A stretch of 64,000 bases of DNA, taken from assembly GCA_964562155.1 (NCBI GenBank), contig CAZLRU010000003.1, positions 1-64,000 of the forward strand. Reading direction: 5' to 3'. Both the position numbers and the translations under genes were made by a program. Source of the DNA: JAGOUY01 sp964562155 (GTDB lineage: Bacteria > Patescibacteriota > Patescibacteriia > 2-12-FULL-60-25). Below the pieces are notes generated by a model. It did not search any database and had not been told where the DNA came from. It worked only from the letters and a program-made list of their open reading frames with translations. Every line of letters begins with the position of its first letter. Positions within the stretch are counted from its first letter, which is position 1. Shown here piece by piece: positions 1 to 7,106 of the stretch.

Positions 1-67
1 TCGTTGGAAACCCAGCGGTTATGGAGGTGTAAAATACTCACTACTCACCCCTTTCGTGAACGTATAG
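1..67 (+). CDS. Possible C-terminal end of a gene cut by the window edge
   Basis: The reading frame that starts at base 2 is open and stops with TAG at 65-67. It would encode about 21 residues ending in LLTPFVNV. A bidirectional hairpin terminator follows at 93-120, as expected for a plus-strand gene that converges on gyrB. Frame 1 is also open here and frame 3 stops at 30-32, so the frame choice is uncertain. The family cannot be recognised from so short a tail. Confidence 0.25.
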   Translation, partial: RWKPSGYGGVKYSLLTPFVNV

Positions 68-92
68 TCAACAAGAAAATGTTGAGAATGTC

Positions 93-120
93 AAAAGACA
101 GGACGCACGTCCTGTCTTTT
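93..120. terminator. Bidirectional intrinsic terminator
   Basis: A perfect 12-bp stem (AAAAGACAGGAC at 93-104 with its complement at 109-120) closes a 4-nt loop, GCAC. The outer A/T bases supply a T-tract in both directions. It lies 20 nt beyond the gyrB stop and after the putative plus-strand tail, so it can end both convergent units. Confidence 0.85.
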
Positions 121-140
121 CTGCTTGTTATCTTATTTTA

Positions 141-2195
141 TTATACGTCCAAGTTCTTCACGCTCTTGGCATTGGTCTGAATAAACTTTTTGCGTGGGGC
201 GACATCGGAGCCCATGAGGATGTCGAATACTTCGTCCGCTTTCTGCGCATCTTCAACGGTGACAATCTTGAGGGTACGTGTGAGCGGGTCCATGGTGGTT
301 TCCCACAACTGTTCCGCGTTCATTTCTCCTAACCCTTTATAGCGCTGAATATCGACGCCCCCAACTTTCACCACCCCTTCCTCCGCCGCTTCTTGCCCTT
401 CTTCCGCTTCTACCTCCGCTTCTTCTTCCTTGCCCTTGTCTTTGGCTTTTTGATGTTTCGCTTTTTCTTTGGCGCGATCTTCTCTTTGTTTCAACAGTTC
501 TGCCGTAAATGCGTCGCGCTCTTCTTCCGTAAACGCATAATGCGCTTTTTTTCCTAATGAAACTTTATAGAGAGGTGGTTGCGCGATATAGATGTGACCG
601 CCGTGAATCAGTTGAGGGAAGTAACGATAAAACAAGGTGAGCAACAGTGTACGGATGTGGGCTCCATCGACGTCGGCATCGGTCATGATGATGATGCGAC
701 CATAGCGGAGCTTGGCGATATCGAAGGTTTCTCCAATACTCGTTCCAAAGGCAATCACCAAATTCTTGATTTCATTGTTGGCCAACATTTTATCGAGCCG
801 CGCGCGCTCCACATTTAAAATTTTTCCACGCAAAGGCAGAATGGCCTGATTTTCACGATTACGCCCCTGTTTCGCAGAACCTCCTGCAGAGTCTCCCTCC
901 ACAATATAGAGTTCAGATTCGGCCGCGTTCTTGGAAGAACAGTCCGCTAATTTTCCTGGCAAGGTCATGCCCTCGAGCGCCCCTTTGCGCAAAACCGTAT
1001 CACGAGCGGCACGAGCGGCAGCGCGTGCACGTTGAGCCAAGATACACTTGCCAATCATTGCCTCCGCATCGCGTGGATGTTCTTCAAGGAAGGTGGCAAA
1101 GGCCTCGCTCATCACTGAGTCGACAGCTCCACGTACTTCTGGCGTACCCAATTTTGCCTTGGTTTGACCTTCAAACTGAGGCTCTGGGTAACGAATGGAG
1201 ATAACGACGGTCATCCCCTCTCGCACATCTTCACCGGATAAGTTGTCGTCTTTTTCTTTGATGAATCCCTTGGCGCGGGCGTAGGCGTTTAGGACGCGCG
1301 TAACAGAGGTGCGAAACCCTTGAACATGCGTACCCCCCTCCGGATTGATGATGTTGTTCGTGAAGGCGAACAAGGTTTCAGAGTAATCCTCCGTGTATTG
1401 CAAGGCGATCGAGACCTCTGATTTCTCGACCTGCTTCTCGACCATGAAAATGTTTTCGTGCTTTGGCTGCTTGTGATGGTTCAAGCTACGTACGTAAGAA
1501 GCGACTCCCCCATCAAAATAAAAGCCGTAGACATCGTGTTGCCCCGGTTGGCGTTCATCGATGACGTAGAGCTTGATTCCCTTGTTGAGATAACACTGTT
1601 GACGATAGTGATCGAGGACGCGCTGATAATCGAACGACGTCCCCTCGGTAAAGATGGACGCATCCGGCTTGAAGCTGACGGTTGTACCGTGACGACGACT
1701 CGTACCAATCTTCTTAGCTTTATACTGAGGAATACCGCGCTTATACTCTTGCATCCATTTTTCACCGTCGCGTTCTACCACCACTTCCAGCCAATCAGAT
1801 AAGGCGTTTACGACGGACACACCCACCCCATGTAACCCACCGGAAATTTTATAACCGCTTTCATCGCCACCGAATTTTCCACCTGCGTGCAATTTGGTTA
1901 GCACGAGCTCAAGAGCAGAAACCTTGTACTGCTTATGAATTTCAACCGGAATCCCACGACCGTTATCGGAAATCGATACCTTATCGTCGGGCAACAGAGT
2001 GATCGTGATTTCATCGGCGTGGCCAGCCATGGCTTCGTCGAAACAGTTATCCACGACTTCACGTAATAAATGAAACAACCCATCCGGTCCTGTCGAACCG
2101 ATGTACATGCCGGGACGCTTGCGGACCGGCTCTAATCCCTCTAAAACGGAAATTTGCTCGGCCCCGTAGGCGCCTTTAACTTTTGCAGTAGCCAT
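141..2195 (-). CDS. gyrB: DNA gyrase subunit B
   Basis: ATPase subunit of the type IIA topoisomerase that introduces negative supercoils into DNA together with GyrA. The 684 residues show the GHKL ATPase site (catalytic Glu46, Mg-binding Asn50, DNGRGIP at 77-83, GGLHGVGVS at 119-127), the transducer domain, and a Toprim domain with VEGDSAGG at 432-439 (Glu433) and DADVDGAH at 506-513. The QRYKGLGEMN block at 617-626 and the C-terminal tail favour GyrB over ParE. A Lys/Glu/Ala-rich insert of about 45 residues (565-608) lies between the Toprim core and that block. A TAAGAT -10 box 15 nt before ATG predicts a leader of only 8-9 nt with no Shine-Dalgarno. Confidence 0.97.
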   Translation of the reverse strand: MATAKVKGAYGAEQISVLEGLEPVRKRPGMYIGSTGPDGLFHLLREVVDNCFDEAMAGHADEITITLLPDDKVSISDNGRGIPVEIHKQYKVSALELVLTKLHAGGKFGGDESGYKISGGLHGVGVSVVNALSDWLEVVVERDGEKWMQEYKRGIPQYKAKKIGTSRRHGTTVSFKPDASIFTEGTSFDYQRVLDHYRQQCYLNKGIKLYVIDERQPGQHDVYGFYFDGGVASYVRSLNHHKQPKHENIFMVEKQVEKSEVSIALQYTEDYSETLFAFTNNIINPEGGTHVQGFRTSVTRVLNAYARAKGFIKEKDDNLSGEDVREGMTVVISIRYPEPQFEGQTKAKLGTPEVRGAVDSVMSEAFATFLEEHPRDAEAMIGKCILAQRARAAARAARDTVLRKGALEGMTLPGKLADCSSKNAAESELYIVEGDSAGGSAKQGRNRENQAILPLRGKILNVERARLDKMLANNEIKNLVIAFGTSIGETFDIAKLRYGRIIIMTDADVDGAHIRTLLLTLFYRYFPQLIHGGHIYIAQPPLYKVSLGKKAHYAFTEEERDAFTAELLKQREDRAKEKAKHQKAKDKGKEEEAEVEAEEGQEAAEEGVVKVGGVDIQRYKGLGEMNAEQLWETTMDPLTRTLKIVTVEDAQKADEVFDILMGSDVAPRKKFIQTNAKSVKNLDV

Positions 2196-2292
2196 AGATA
2201 TAACGCGGAAATCTTAGCAGAGGGTGCCGGGGAGGAAAAGGGTGTTTGTCAAGGGAAAAATCCCTCTACTCGATACCCACTCCTCAATCCTG

Positions 2293-2298
2293 TATACT
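2293..2298 (+). promoter_or_regulatory. -10 box, leaderless promoter
   Basis: TATACT ends 6 nt before the ATG at 2305, so transcription should start at or next to the A of the start codon. The bases around it (CCTGTATACT) are identical to those of the 8779 promoter. No convincing -35 box is seen. Confidence 0.6.
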
Positions 2299-2304
2299 GC
2301 TCTC

Positions 2305-3183
2305 ATGCCGGACTCCTATCAAATCGGTGGCGGATTTACGAATGCCGAGCTTGGCGCGGCTAACTGGTGGGTACGTCACCATCTTCAATTACGCCAAGCG
2401 GGGTATATCTTTTTGATTCTTCTGAGCGTGGTGTTCTGGGGATATACACTTTGGTCGCTCTTGGATGCCTACGTTATTTCCTATCCTCGCGAGTCACGGA
2501 TTCCTCTTGTGATCCAGAGCAACGATCGATTGCGCGCCGGTCTCACCAATAACGCTCCACAAGCCATTCAAACCAGTCCCATCGCGAGCTTTGCAAGCAC
2601 GGGTGATCGTCGGGATTTTCTTACTCAGATTACCAATCCAAATTCCGATTGGTGGGCAGAGTTCGAGTATCAATTTAAGCTTAATGGCGAGAGCACGCCT
2701 GCGCGTCAGGGATACATTCTTCCAAATAGCCAACGTTACCTTGCAGAGATCGGCTGGAAAGGACAGCAAGGCGCCGGGGATGCCGAGCTCCAGGTGAACA
2801 GCTTAAAATGGCACCGCCTTGATCCACTCAGCGTCGAACGTGATTACTCTGCCTTTGCGGCTAATCGCTTACAGCTTCAAACCACTGATCCAACATACAC
2901 AAATGATTTAAAAGTCGGTGAACAAACCGTTGGTCAAACAAATTTTGATTTGCGCAATGCAAGTGGCTACGGATTTTGGGGCGTGGACCTCGTGGTGGTG
3001 TTATTTCGTGGCGGGGTACCGATTGCCGTCACCCAACTCAGCCAGACTGAATTAAAGCCTGGCGAAGTGCGCCCTATTTCCATCAATTGGTTTGATAACG
3101 TCACAGGCGTTGATAATACCGTCGTACAGCCAAACGTGAATATCTTAGATCCTCGCGTCTTTTTACCGCCAAATAGATTCTAA
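2305..3183 (+). CDS. Membrane-anchored hypothetical protein upstream of rodA
   Basis: A 292-residue protein of unknown function. A short N-terminal cytoplasmic part rich in aromatic and basic residues (GAANWWVRHH) is followed by one strong membrane segment at about 32-55 (GYIFLILLSVVFWGYTLW), then an external domain of about 235 residues without cysteines. The external part is predicted beta-rich and mentions no known catalytic motif. The ATG at 2305 was chosen over an in-frame GTG at 2224 because a TATACT -10 box lies 6 nt before it; the GTG would lie upstream of that promoter. It is followed after 47 nt by rodA, so a role at the elongation machinery or envelope is possible, but this is inference from position only. 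Confidence 0.75.
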   Translation: MPDSYQIGGGFTNAELGAANWWVRHHLQLRQAGYIFLILLSVVFWGYTLWSLLDAYVISYPRESRIPLVIQSNDRLRAGLTNNAPQAIQTSPIASFASTGDRRDFLTQITNPNSDWWAEFEYQFKLNGESTPARQGYILPNSQRYLAEIGWKGQQGAGDAELQVNSLKWHRLDPLSVERDYSAFAANRLQLQTTDPTYTNDLKVGEQTVGQTNFDLRNASGYGFWGVDLVVVLFRGGVPIAVTQLSQTELKPGEVRPISINWFDNVTGVDNTVVQPNVNILDPRVFLPPNRF

Positions 3184-3218
3184 ACTTGGACACGTATCGA
3201 GAACGGGTAGGATGTGCT

Positions 3219-3224
3219 TATATT
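3219..3224 (+). promoter_or_regulatory. -10 box, leaderless promoter of rodA
   Basis: TATATT lies 6 nt before ATG at 3231. It rules out the in-frame TTG at 3186, which is upstream of the predicted transcription start. No good -35 hexamer is present. Confidence 0.55.
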
Positions 3225-3230
3225 AAGAGT

Positions 3231-4343
3231 ATGCCTCGCTTATTCTCTTTATTCGGACTCCTGGACTGGTCATTATTGATTGGGGTTTTAACATTAACGT
3301 CCATTGGATTGCTCGCGATCTACGGGATTGGGATTTCGCAAGAACCGGCGCAGTTGTTTCCGTTTTATAAACAACTCGTGGCTGCCGGTATCGGTCTTAT
3401 CATCATGACGACGCTCACGATCATCGACTATCGTCATATTCGTTCATTGAGCGTTCTTCTCTACTTAGCCGGAGCAGCCCTCCTCCTCCTCGTGGCCGTT
3501 TTTGGACAAACGGTGAACGGCACGCGTGGATGGTTTCATATTGCCGGCCTATCGTTTCAACCCGTTGAACTGAGCAAGCTCACCCTCACTGCTTATCTAG
3601 CGGCGTTGATTGCTCGCGTTGGACGCAGCCAACTCTCTTGGCGCTTATTTGGGTTAAGCGGGGCGGCAACCGCCATCTACGTCGCTCTTGTCATGCTGCA
3701 ACCGGACTTTGGTTCCGCGATGGTGATGTGCGCGACCTGGGGCGTACTCTGCATGTTCAAAGGCCTTCCAAAACGAGCCTGGATCATTCTTCCCATGGTC
3801 CTCGTCCTGAGCGGATCCCTGATGTGGTCGTTCGGTCTTAAACCGTATCAAAAAGCGCGTATCAATACTTTTCTTCATCCGACCCATGATGTGCGAGGAT
3901 CGAGCTATAACGCTACCCAAGCTAGAATCGCGATTGGATCAGGTGGATTATTTGGCAAAGGGATTGGCGAAGGCTCACAAGCGCGTTTACGTTTTTTACC
4001 GGAAGCGAAAACGGATTTTATGTTTGCCGTGTTGGGCGAGGAATGGGGGTTTATGGGGGTGGCTGTGATCCTCGGCGTTTTTGGACTTATCCTGTGGCGC
4101 TACGTAACCATTGCTCAACATTCTGGGGATGAGTTTGCCGCCCTTTTACTGATTGGACTAGGGGCCATTTTATTTGTCCACGTGACGGTTAATACCGGCA
4201 TGAACCTGGGGCTTATGCCGGTAACAGGTATTCCTCTCCCCTTTTTGTCGGCCGCTGCCTCCTACATGACGGTGACGTTTATTAGCGTTGGTTGTGCGGA
4301 AAGTGTGGCAATTAGACGACGCGGATCAAATACAAGCACGTAA
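3231..4343 (+). CDS. rodA: Peptidoglycan glycosyltransferase RodA (SEDS family)
   Basis: SEDS-family polymerase that builds glycan strands from lipid II during cell elongation, working with a class B penicillin-binding protein. The 370 residues form about ten membrane segments with the family marks NGTRGWF (96-102), QPVELSKL (110-117), QPDFGSAM (157-164) and LPEAKTDF (256-263), which includes the likely catalytic Asp262. The C-terminal signature NTGMNLGLMPVTGIPLPFLS is present at 321-340, but the usual SYGGSS that follows is replaced by SAAASY (340-345), so both glycines are lost. RodA is favoured over FtsW by the NTGMNLGLMPVTGIPLPF wording. It starts from its own leaderless promoter inside the spacer after the hypothetical gene. 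Confidence 0.92.
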   Translation: MPRLFSLFGLLDWSLLIGVLTLTSIGLLAIYGIGISQEPAQLFPFYKQLVAAGIGLIIMTTLTIIDYRHIRSLSVLLYLAGAALLLLVAVFGQTVNGTRGWFHIAGLSFQPVELSKLTLTAYLAALIARVGRSQLSWRLFGLSGAATAIYVALVMLQPDFGSAMVMCATWGVLCMFKGLPKRAWIILPMVLVLSGSLMWSFGLKPYQKARINTFLHPTHDVRGSSYNATQARIAIGSGGLFGKGIGEGSQARLRFLPEAKTDFMFAVLGEEWGFMGVAVILGVFGLILWRYVTIAQHSGDEFAALLLIGLGAILFVHVTVNTGMNLGLMPVTGIPLPFLSAAASYMTVTFISVGCAESVAIRRRGSNTST

Positions 4344-4384
4344 CAATTGATCCCCATCTATACACCCTCCCTCTAAAAATACTG

Positions 4385-4390
4385 TATCAT
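4385..4390 (+). promoter_or_regulatory. Possible -10 box with pyrimidine-rich leader
   Basis: TGTATCAT resembles a -10 box. It would give a leader of about 60 nt for the gene at 4457. From about 4416 to 4454 this leader is almost pure T/C with no Shine-Dalgarno. There is no good -35 box. Confidence 0.3.
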
Positions 4391-4456
4391 GACCTGCATT
4401 GCTTGAGTGCTTAACCCTATTTTCTTTCTGCTCTTTCCTTCTTTCTTTTATTTTGT

Positions 4457-5404
4457 ATGCTTCATCTCCTTTTTGCCGCTGCGCTCCACCTTCAATCCCT
4501 CACTCCAAACGTTCCGACACCTCCCAAGTCAGGCTCGCTTGTGAAGCAAGCGACTCTTTCGACCGAGGAAGAGCCTGCGCTGCCCACTTGGTACAATCCA
4601 GAACCTGTGCCCGCTACCGAGAAAGACTATCTAAAACGACTGAGCCGCGCACCCTATCTTTTTTCCCCCCAAGATCAGGTCATCACAAGTGGCCCGGTGA
4701 GCGTGCGCTGGGACGAGTACGATCTGTTCTTTCACCGCATATCCCTGGAGGTAGGGGCTCCCTATTTACCGGGCTATGATAACCTCATTGGTCCATATGA
4801 GGTTTTTCCATTTTCTCGACTTACCGTGACGCGAGTCGTCGATACGCAAGGCAAGAATGTGTATGATGCCAAAAGTCCTTTTGAAAAAGGTATTTTTCCG
4901 ACACTCAAATTCTACGACCGCAGTACCGAGGGGAATTATATGTTCACTACACGCCAGGTTCATACAAAAAAAGGAACACCGGCCGAGTCCCTGGCTCGTA
5001 TTGAGGGAACCGTTGAATTACAGTTACCCATTGAGGTTAGACCTATTGAATTTCGTTTAAGCGAGCGTGGCAAGAAAAAATCTTATGGGGGTGTTCAGGT
5101 CACTCTGCATAAAACAGAGCCCGAACAAGAAGAAGGCGGGTATGACGTAGTAACCATCTCGTACCGCGGCCCCAAGGAAGCGTACATTAAAATTCTGGGG
5201 TACGATGCGCAGGGTAACCAAATTCGCCGCTATTCCCACACTGATCTAGACACCCTCCCGGATACGCGTCGCACATCCGCAGATATTGAAACCAAATTTT
5301 TCCAGAAACCGGATCTGATCAAGGTGTTCGTGGCCAAAAAAGTCACCCTTAAGAAATATCCTTTTCGCTTAGCCATCCCACCACAGCCCGCGTCCCAAGA
5401 ATAA
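4457..5404 (+). CDS. Secreted hypothetical protein
   Basis: A 315-residue protein that I do not recognise. It begins with a short hydrophobic segment (MLHLLFAAALHLQSL) that could be a signal peptide, followed by a Pro/Glu-rich stretch and a predicted beta-rich soluble domain from about residue 60 to 310. No cysteine and no lipobox is seen, so it is more likely exported or tethered by its N-terminus than lipidated. The pyrimidine-rich upstream region has no Shine-Dalgarno. It lies between rodA and the tRNA pair and is transcribed in the same direction, with about 65 nt from its stop to the tRNA promoter. Confidence 0.65.
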   Translation: MLHLLFAAALHLQSLTPNVPTPPKSGSLVKQATLSTEEEPALPTWYNPEPVPATEKDYLKRLSRAPYLFSPQDQVITSGPVSVRWDEYDLFFHRISLEVGAPYLPGYDNLIGPYEVFPFSRLTVTRVVDTQGKNVYDAKSPFEKGIFPTLKFYDRSTEGNYMFTTRQVHTKKGTPAESLARIEGTVELQLPIEVRPIEFRLSERGKKKSYGGVQVTLHKTEPEQEEGGYDVVTISYRGPKEAYIKILGYDAQGNQIRRYSHTDLDTLPDTRRTSADIETKFFQKPDLIKVFVAKKVTLKKYPFRLAIPPQPASQE

Positions 5405-5470
5405 ACCCTTCTCAATTAGCCCTTTTTAAGCCTGAACAATGCCCCAAACATCCTACATGAGAGGCAAGAC

Positions 5471-5499
5471 TTGAATATTTTCAAGTCAATAGGTATGAT
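5471..5499 (+). promoter_or_regulatory. Promoter of the tRNA pair with overlapping inverted repeat
   Basis: TTGAAT (5471-5476) and TATGAT (5494-5499) are separated by exactly 17 nt, a sigma-70-type promoter starting near 5506, 37 nt before tRNA-Gly. A perfect 8-bp inverted repeat, GACTTGAA-TATT-TTCAAGTC at 5469-5488, covers the -35 box and could be a protein binding site. Confidence 0.7.
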
Positions 5500-5542
5500 A
5501 GTTGCGCTTTTTAAAGTCGAGCTCGCTGTCCTATAACGATCC

Positions 5543-5617
5543 GCGGGTATCGTATAGTGGTTATTATGAGTGCTTCCCAAGCACTAGAGGCGGGTTCGAT
5601 TCCCGCTACCCGCTCCA
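5543..5617 (+). tRNA. tRNA-Gly (anticodon CCC)
   Basis: A 7-bp acceptor stem (GCGGGTA with TACCCGC), an anticodon arm AGTGC-TTCCCAA-GCACT with anticodon CCC, and a T arm GCGGG-TTCGATT-CCCGC are all visible. The discriminator base is U73, normal for bacterial tRNA-Gly, and CCA is encoded at 5615-5617. It reads GGG codons. Confidence 0.95.
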
Positions 5618-5713
5618 ACCACCTGCGTTCGGAACACGAACAGGGGTGGAATGCCGTCAGAACACAAGAGACTGTGTGAGCATCCGTCGAGAGGCGGCGG
5701 TTCACACGGATCT

Positions 5714-5789
5714 GCCAACTTAGCTCAGCTGGTAGAGCAATGCTTTCGTAAAGCAGAGGTCCCGGGTTCGATTCCCGGAGTTGGCTCCA
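5714..5789 (+). tRNA. tRNA-Thr (anticodon CGT)
   Basis: The acceptor stem GCCAACT pairs with AGTTGGC, the D arm has GCTCAGCTGGTAGAGC, and the anticodon loop TTCGTAA gives anticodon CGT (codon ACG). The T arm is CCGGG-TTCGATT-CCCGG and CCA is encoded at 5787-5789. The discriminator is U, unlike the A in E. coli tRNA-Thr. It lies 96 nt after tRNA-Gly and is probably co-transcribed with it. Confidence 0.95.
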
Positions 5790-5790
5790 G

Positions 5791-5828
5791 AAAAAACATC
5801 TCGTTTGCGCGAGATGTTTTTGTTTTTT
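5791..5828 (+). terminator. Intrinsic terminator after tRNA-Thr
   Basis: AAAACATCTCG pairs with CGAGATGTTTT around a short loop and is followed by TGTTTTTT. It starts 2 nt after the encoded CCA and ends the tRNA transcript. Confidence 0.9.
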
Positions 5829-5916
5829 CCGTTCATGAAAAATATTTCTTATAAAACGAACAACGCCCCGATCCACCGGACGAGAGCGTCGTGGGGATCG
5901 AGGCGAGAGAGGCGCG

Positions 5917-5940
5917 CCACGTCGTGCGGGGACGACGTGG
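5917..5940 (-). terminator. GC-rich hairpin after the island 1 gene
   Basis: CCACGTCGT pairs perfectly with ACGACGTGG around a 6-nt loop, 18 nt past the stop of the lipoprotein gene. No T-tract follows on the minus strand. A second imperfect GC-rich stem at about 5870-5905, followed by T-rich sequence, may complete termination. Both hairpins share the island's GC-rich composition. Confidence 0.5.
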
Positions 5941-5957
5941 CGGAGGTGAGTTGTGGG

Positions 5958-6851
5958 TCAGAGACGGCAGGATCCGTCTGGTTGACGGGTGGCGTCGGGC
6001 GGACAAGGAGAGCCCTCAATGAGGCCGTAGCACGGTGCGCCAGGGTAGTGACGCGGTTCAGTGAAAGGCGTGATCCGCAGCACCGTGGCAGACCCAACCT
6101 GCCGAATCTCGACTGGCCAGGTGATGTGCTCGGCGTCGCAGATCGAGTAGCGCTCTGCGACGAGAGAGGCGCTGCCGGCCTCGTGCGCATTGAAGAAAAA
6201 GGCCACGCCTGCGACATCACCCCGACGCACACGAAAGCGATAGCGGAAGGTTGCCGTCCTGCCGGCCGCGTACTCGCACTCGAGCCAGGACCCCTCCTCA
6301 TCGGTGAAGAGGCGGATATCGCGGTCCATGTCCACCGTGAGCGATCGCATGTGCCAGGCACCCATGTACTCTTCGTACACGACCATGTAGATCGCGGAAA
6401 AGATGGGGTACAGGCGCCCCGGGCCACGGAAGGTGAGCTCGTACTCGTCCGTGTCTGCCGGCAGCGGATCGCCGTCATGGAAGTTTACGGAGCGCGTCCA
6501 GAGACGACTGGACCCACAGTCGGATGCCGCGTCCGGCACGGAGGTGTCCGCGCTGACGTCGTCGCTGTCCGAGACGTCTGCCGCATCGGTGACGTCCTCC
6601 GACGCGTCGGGTGAAACGTCTTCGCCGGCGTCCACCGAGACGTCGCTTGCGTCCTGCGGAACATCGGCGTCGACCGCCGCGTCGTCCCAACTGATCTCCG
6701 CCTGACGCACGTCGGCGCGACCGGAGTCGACCGCCGCGTCGGCGGGGGTCTGGGGCAGGTCAGGGTGGTAACCCGTTGTGACCGCCGTGTCGGGGTCGGG
6801 CGCACAGGCCGCGAGCGCGAGGCACAGCCCGAGGCAGAGGAACTTGAGCAC
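5958..6851 (-). CDS. Asp-rich linker lipoprotein (GC-rich island 1)
   Basis: A 297-residue predicted lipoprotein. The signal peptide ends in LALAAC with the lipidated Cys at 16. Residues 17 to about 113 form a low-complexity linker of Asp, Ala, Val and Ser, of a kind common in surface lipoproteins of Myxococcota. The C-terminal domain (about 118-297) contains several Cys and no motif I recognise. Base composition is far GC-richer than all flanking genes and third codon positions are almost all G or C; the change is abrupt near 5870 and 6870. The start is GTG behind AAGAGGTG, a Shine-Dalgarno that native neighbours lack. A consensus promoter lies 165 nt upstream. Horizontal acquisition is the likely explanation; donor and function are unknown. 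Confidence 0.8.
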   Translation of the reverse strand: MLKFLCLGLCLALAACAPDPDTAVTTGYHPDLPQTPADAAVDSGRADVRQAEISWDDAAVDADVPQDASDVSVDAGEDVSPDASEDVTDAADVSDSDDVSADTSVPDAASDCGSSRLWTRSVNFHDGDPLPADTDEYELTFRGPGRLYPIFSAIYMVVYEEYMGAWHMRSLTVDMDRDIRLFTDEEGSWLECEYAAGRTATFRYRFRVRRGDVAGVAFFFNAHEAGSASLVAERYSICDAEHITWPVEIRQVGSATVLRITPFTEPRHYPGAPCYGLIEGSPCPPDATRQPDGSCRL

Positions 6852-6957
6852 GAGGCACCTCTTTCTTTGAAACTTGGAACGGTTCAGGGATGGCTTTTTT
6901 GCCTTGGCGTCGGTATGACGCGTGTATCCCTTTACTTATCGCTAAAACCCTTAGTTC

Positions 6958-6999
6958 TAGACGAAATTCTGGCTTCATTTAAGCCAATATTTTCGTCTA
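6958..6999 (-). promoter_or_regulatory. Long imperfect hairpin in the lipoprotein 5' leader
   Basis: A 9-bp outer stem (TAGACGAAA at 6958-6966 with TTTCGTCTA at 6991-6999) encloses a 6-bp inner stem (TGGCTT with AAGCCA, 6970-6986). It lies 17-60 nt after the predicted transcription start and about 105 nt before the GTG. It could be a regulatory leader structure or an operator. Confidence 0.5.
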
Positions 7000-7023
7000 T
7001 AACGAGAGTAGCTACGAAGTACT

Positions 7024-7052
7024 ATAATACCTCAAAAATGGCTTTTTGTCAA
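7024..7052 (-). promoter_or_regulatory. Consensus sigma-70 promoter of the island 1 gene
   Basis: On the minus strand TTGACA (7052-7047) is followed by a 17-nt spacer and TATTAT (7029-7024), the best complete promoter in the window. The start near 7017 gives a leader of about 165 nt. The promoter lies in AT-rich sequence outside the GC-rich block. Confidence 0.8.
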
Positions 7053-7055
7053 TGA

Positions 7056-7075
7056 CGTCTTAAGGAGGTAAGACG
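7056..7075. promoter_or_regulatory. Hairpin with AGGAGG loop between two minus-strand genes
   Basis: CGTCTTA (7056-7062) pairs with TAAGACG (7069-7075) around the loop AGGAGG. It lies just upstream of the -35 box of the island 1 promoter and 31 nt past the stop of the SurA-N-like gene. It could be a weak terminator or an operator; no T-tract follows on the minus strand. Confidence 0.35.
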
Positions 7076-7106
7076 CTTTCAAAAGCCTAAGATACGCAAT
7101 TCTTTA

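Noticed and set aside
5511..5876. Minus-strand 121-codon open frame across both tRNA genes
   Set aside because: It is the reverse complement of the tRNAs; GPLLYESIALPAEL and GIEPASSAWEA are classic translations of tRNA antisense strands and appear as false proteins in many genomes.
5781..6614. Plus-strand 277-codon open frame in island 1
   Set aside because: It starts inside the terminator of tRNA-Thr and is a shadow of the minus-strand lipoprotein gene with its GC-driven open frames.
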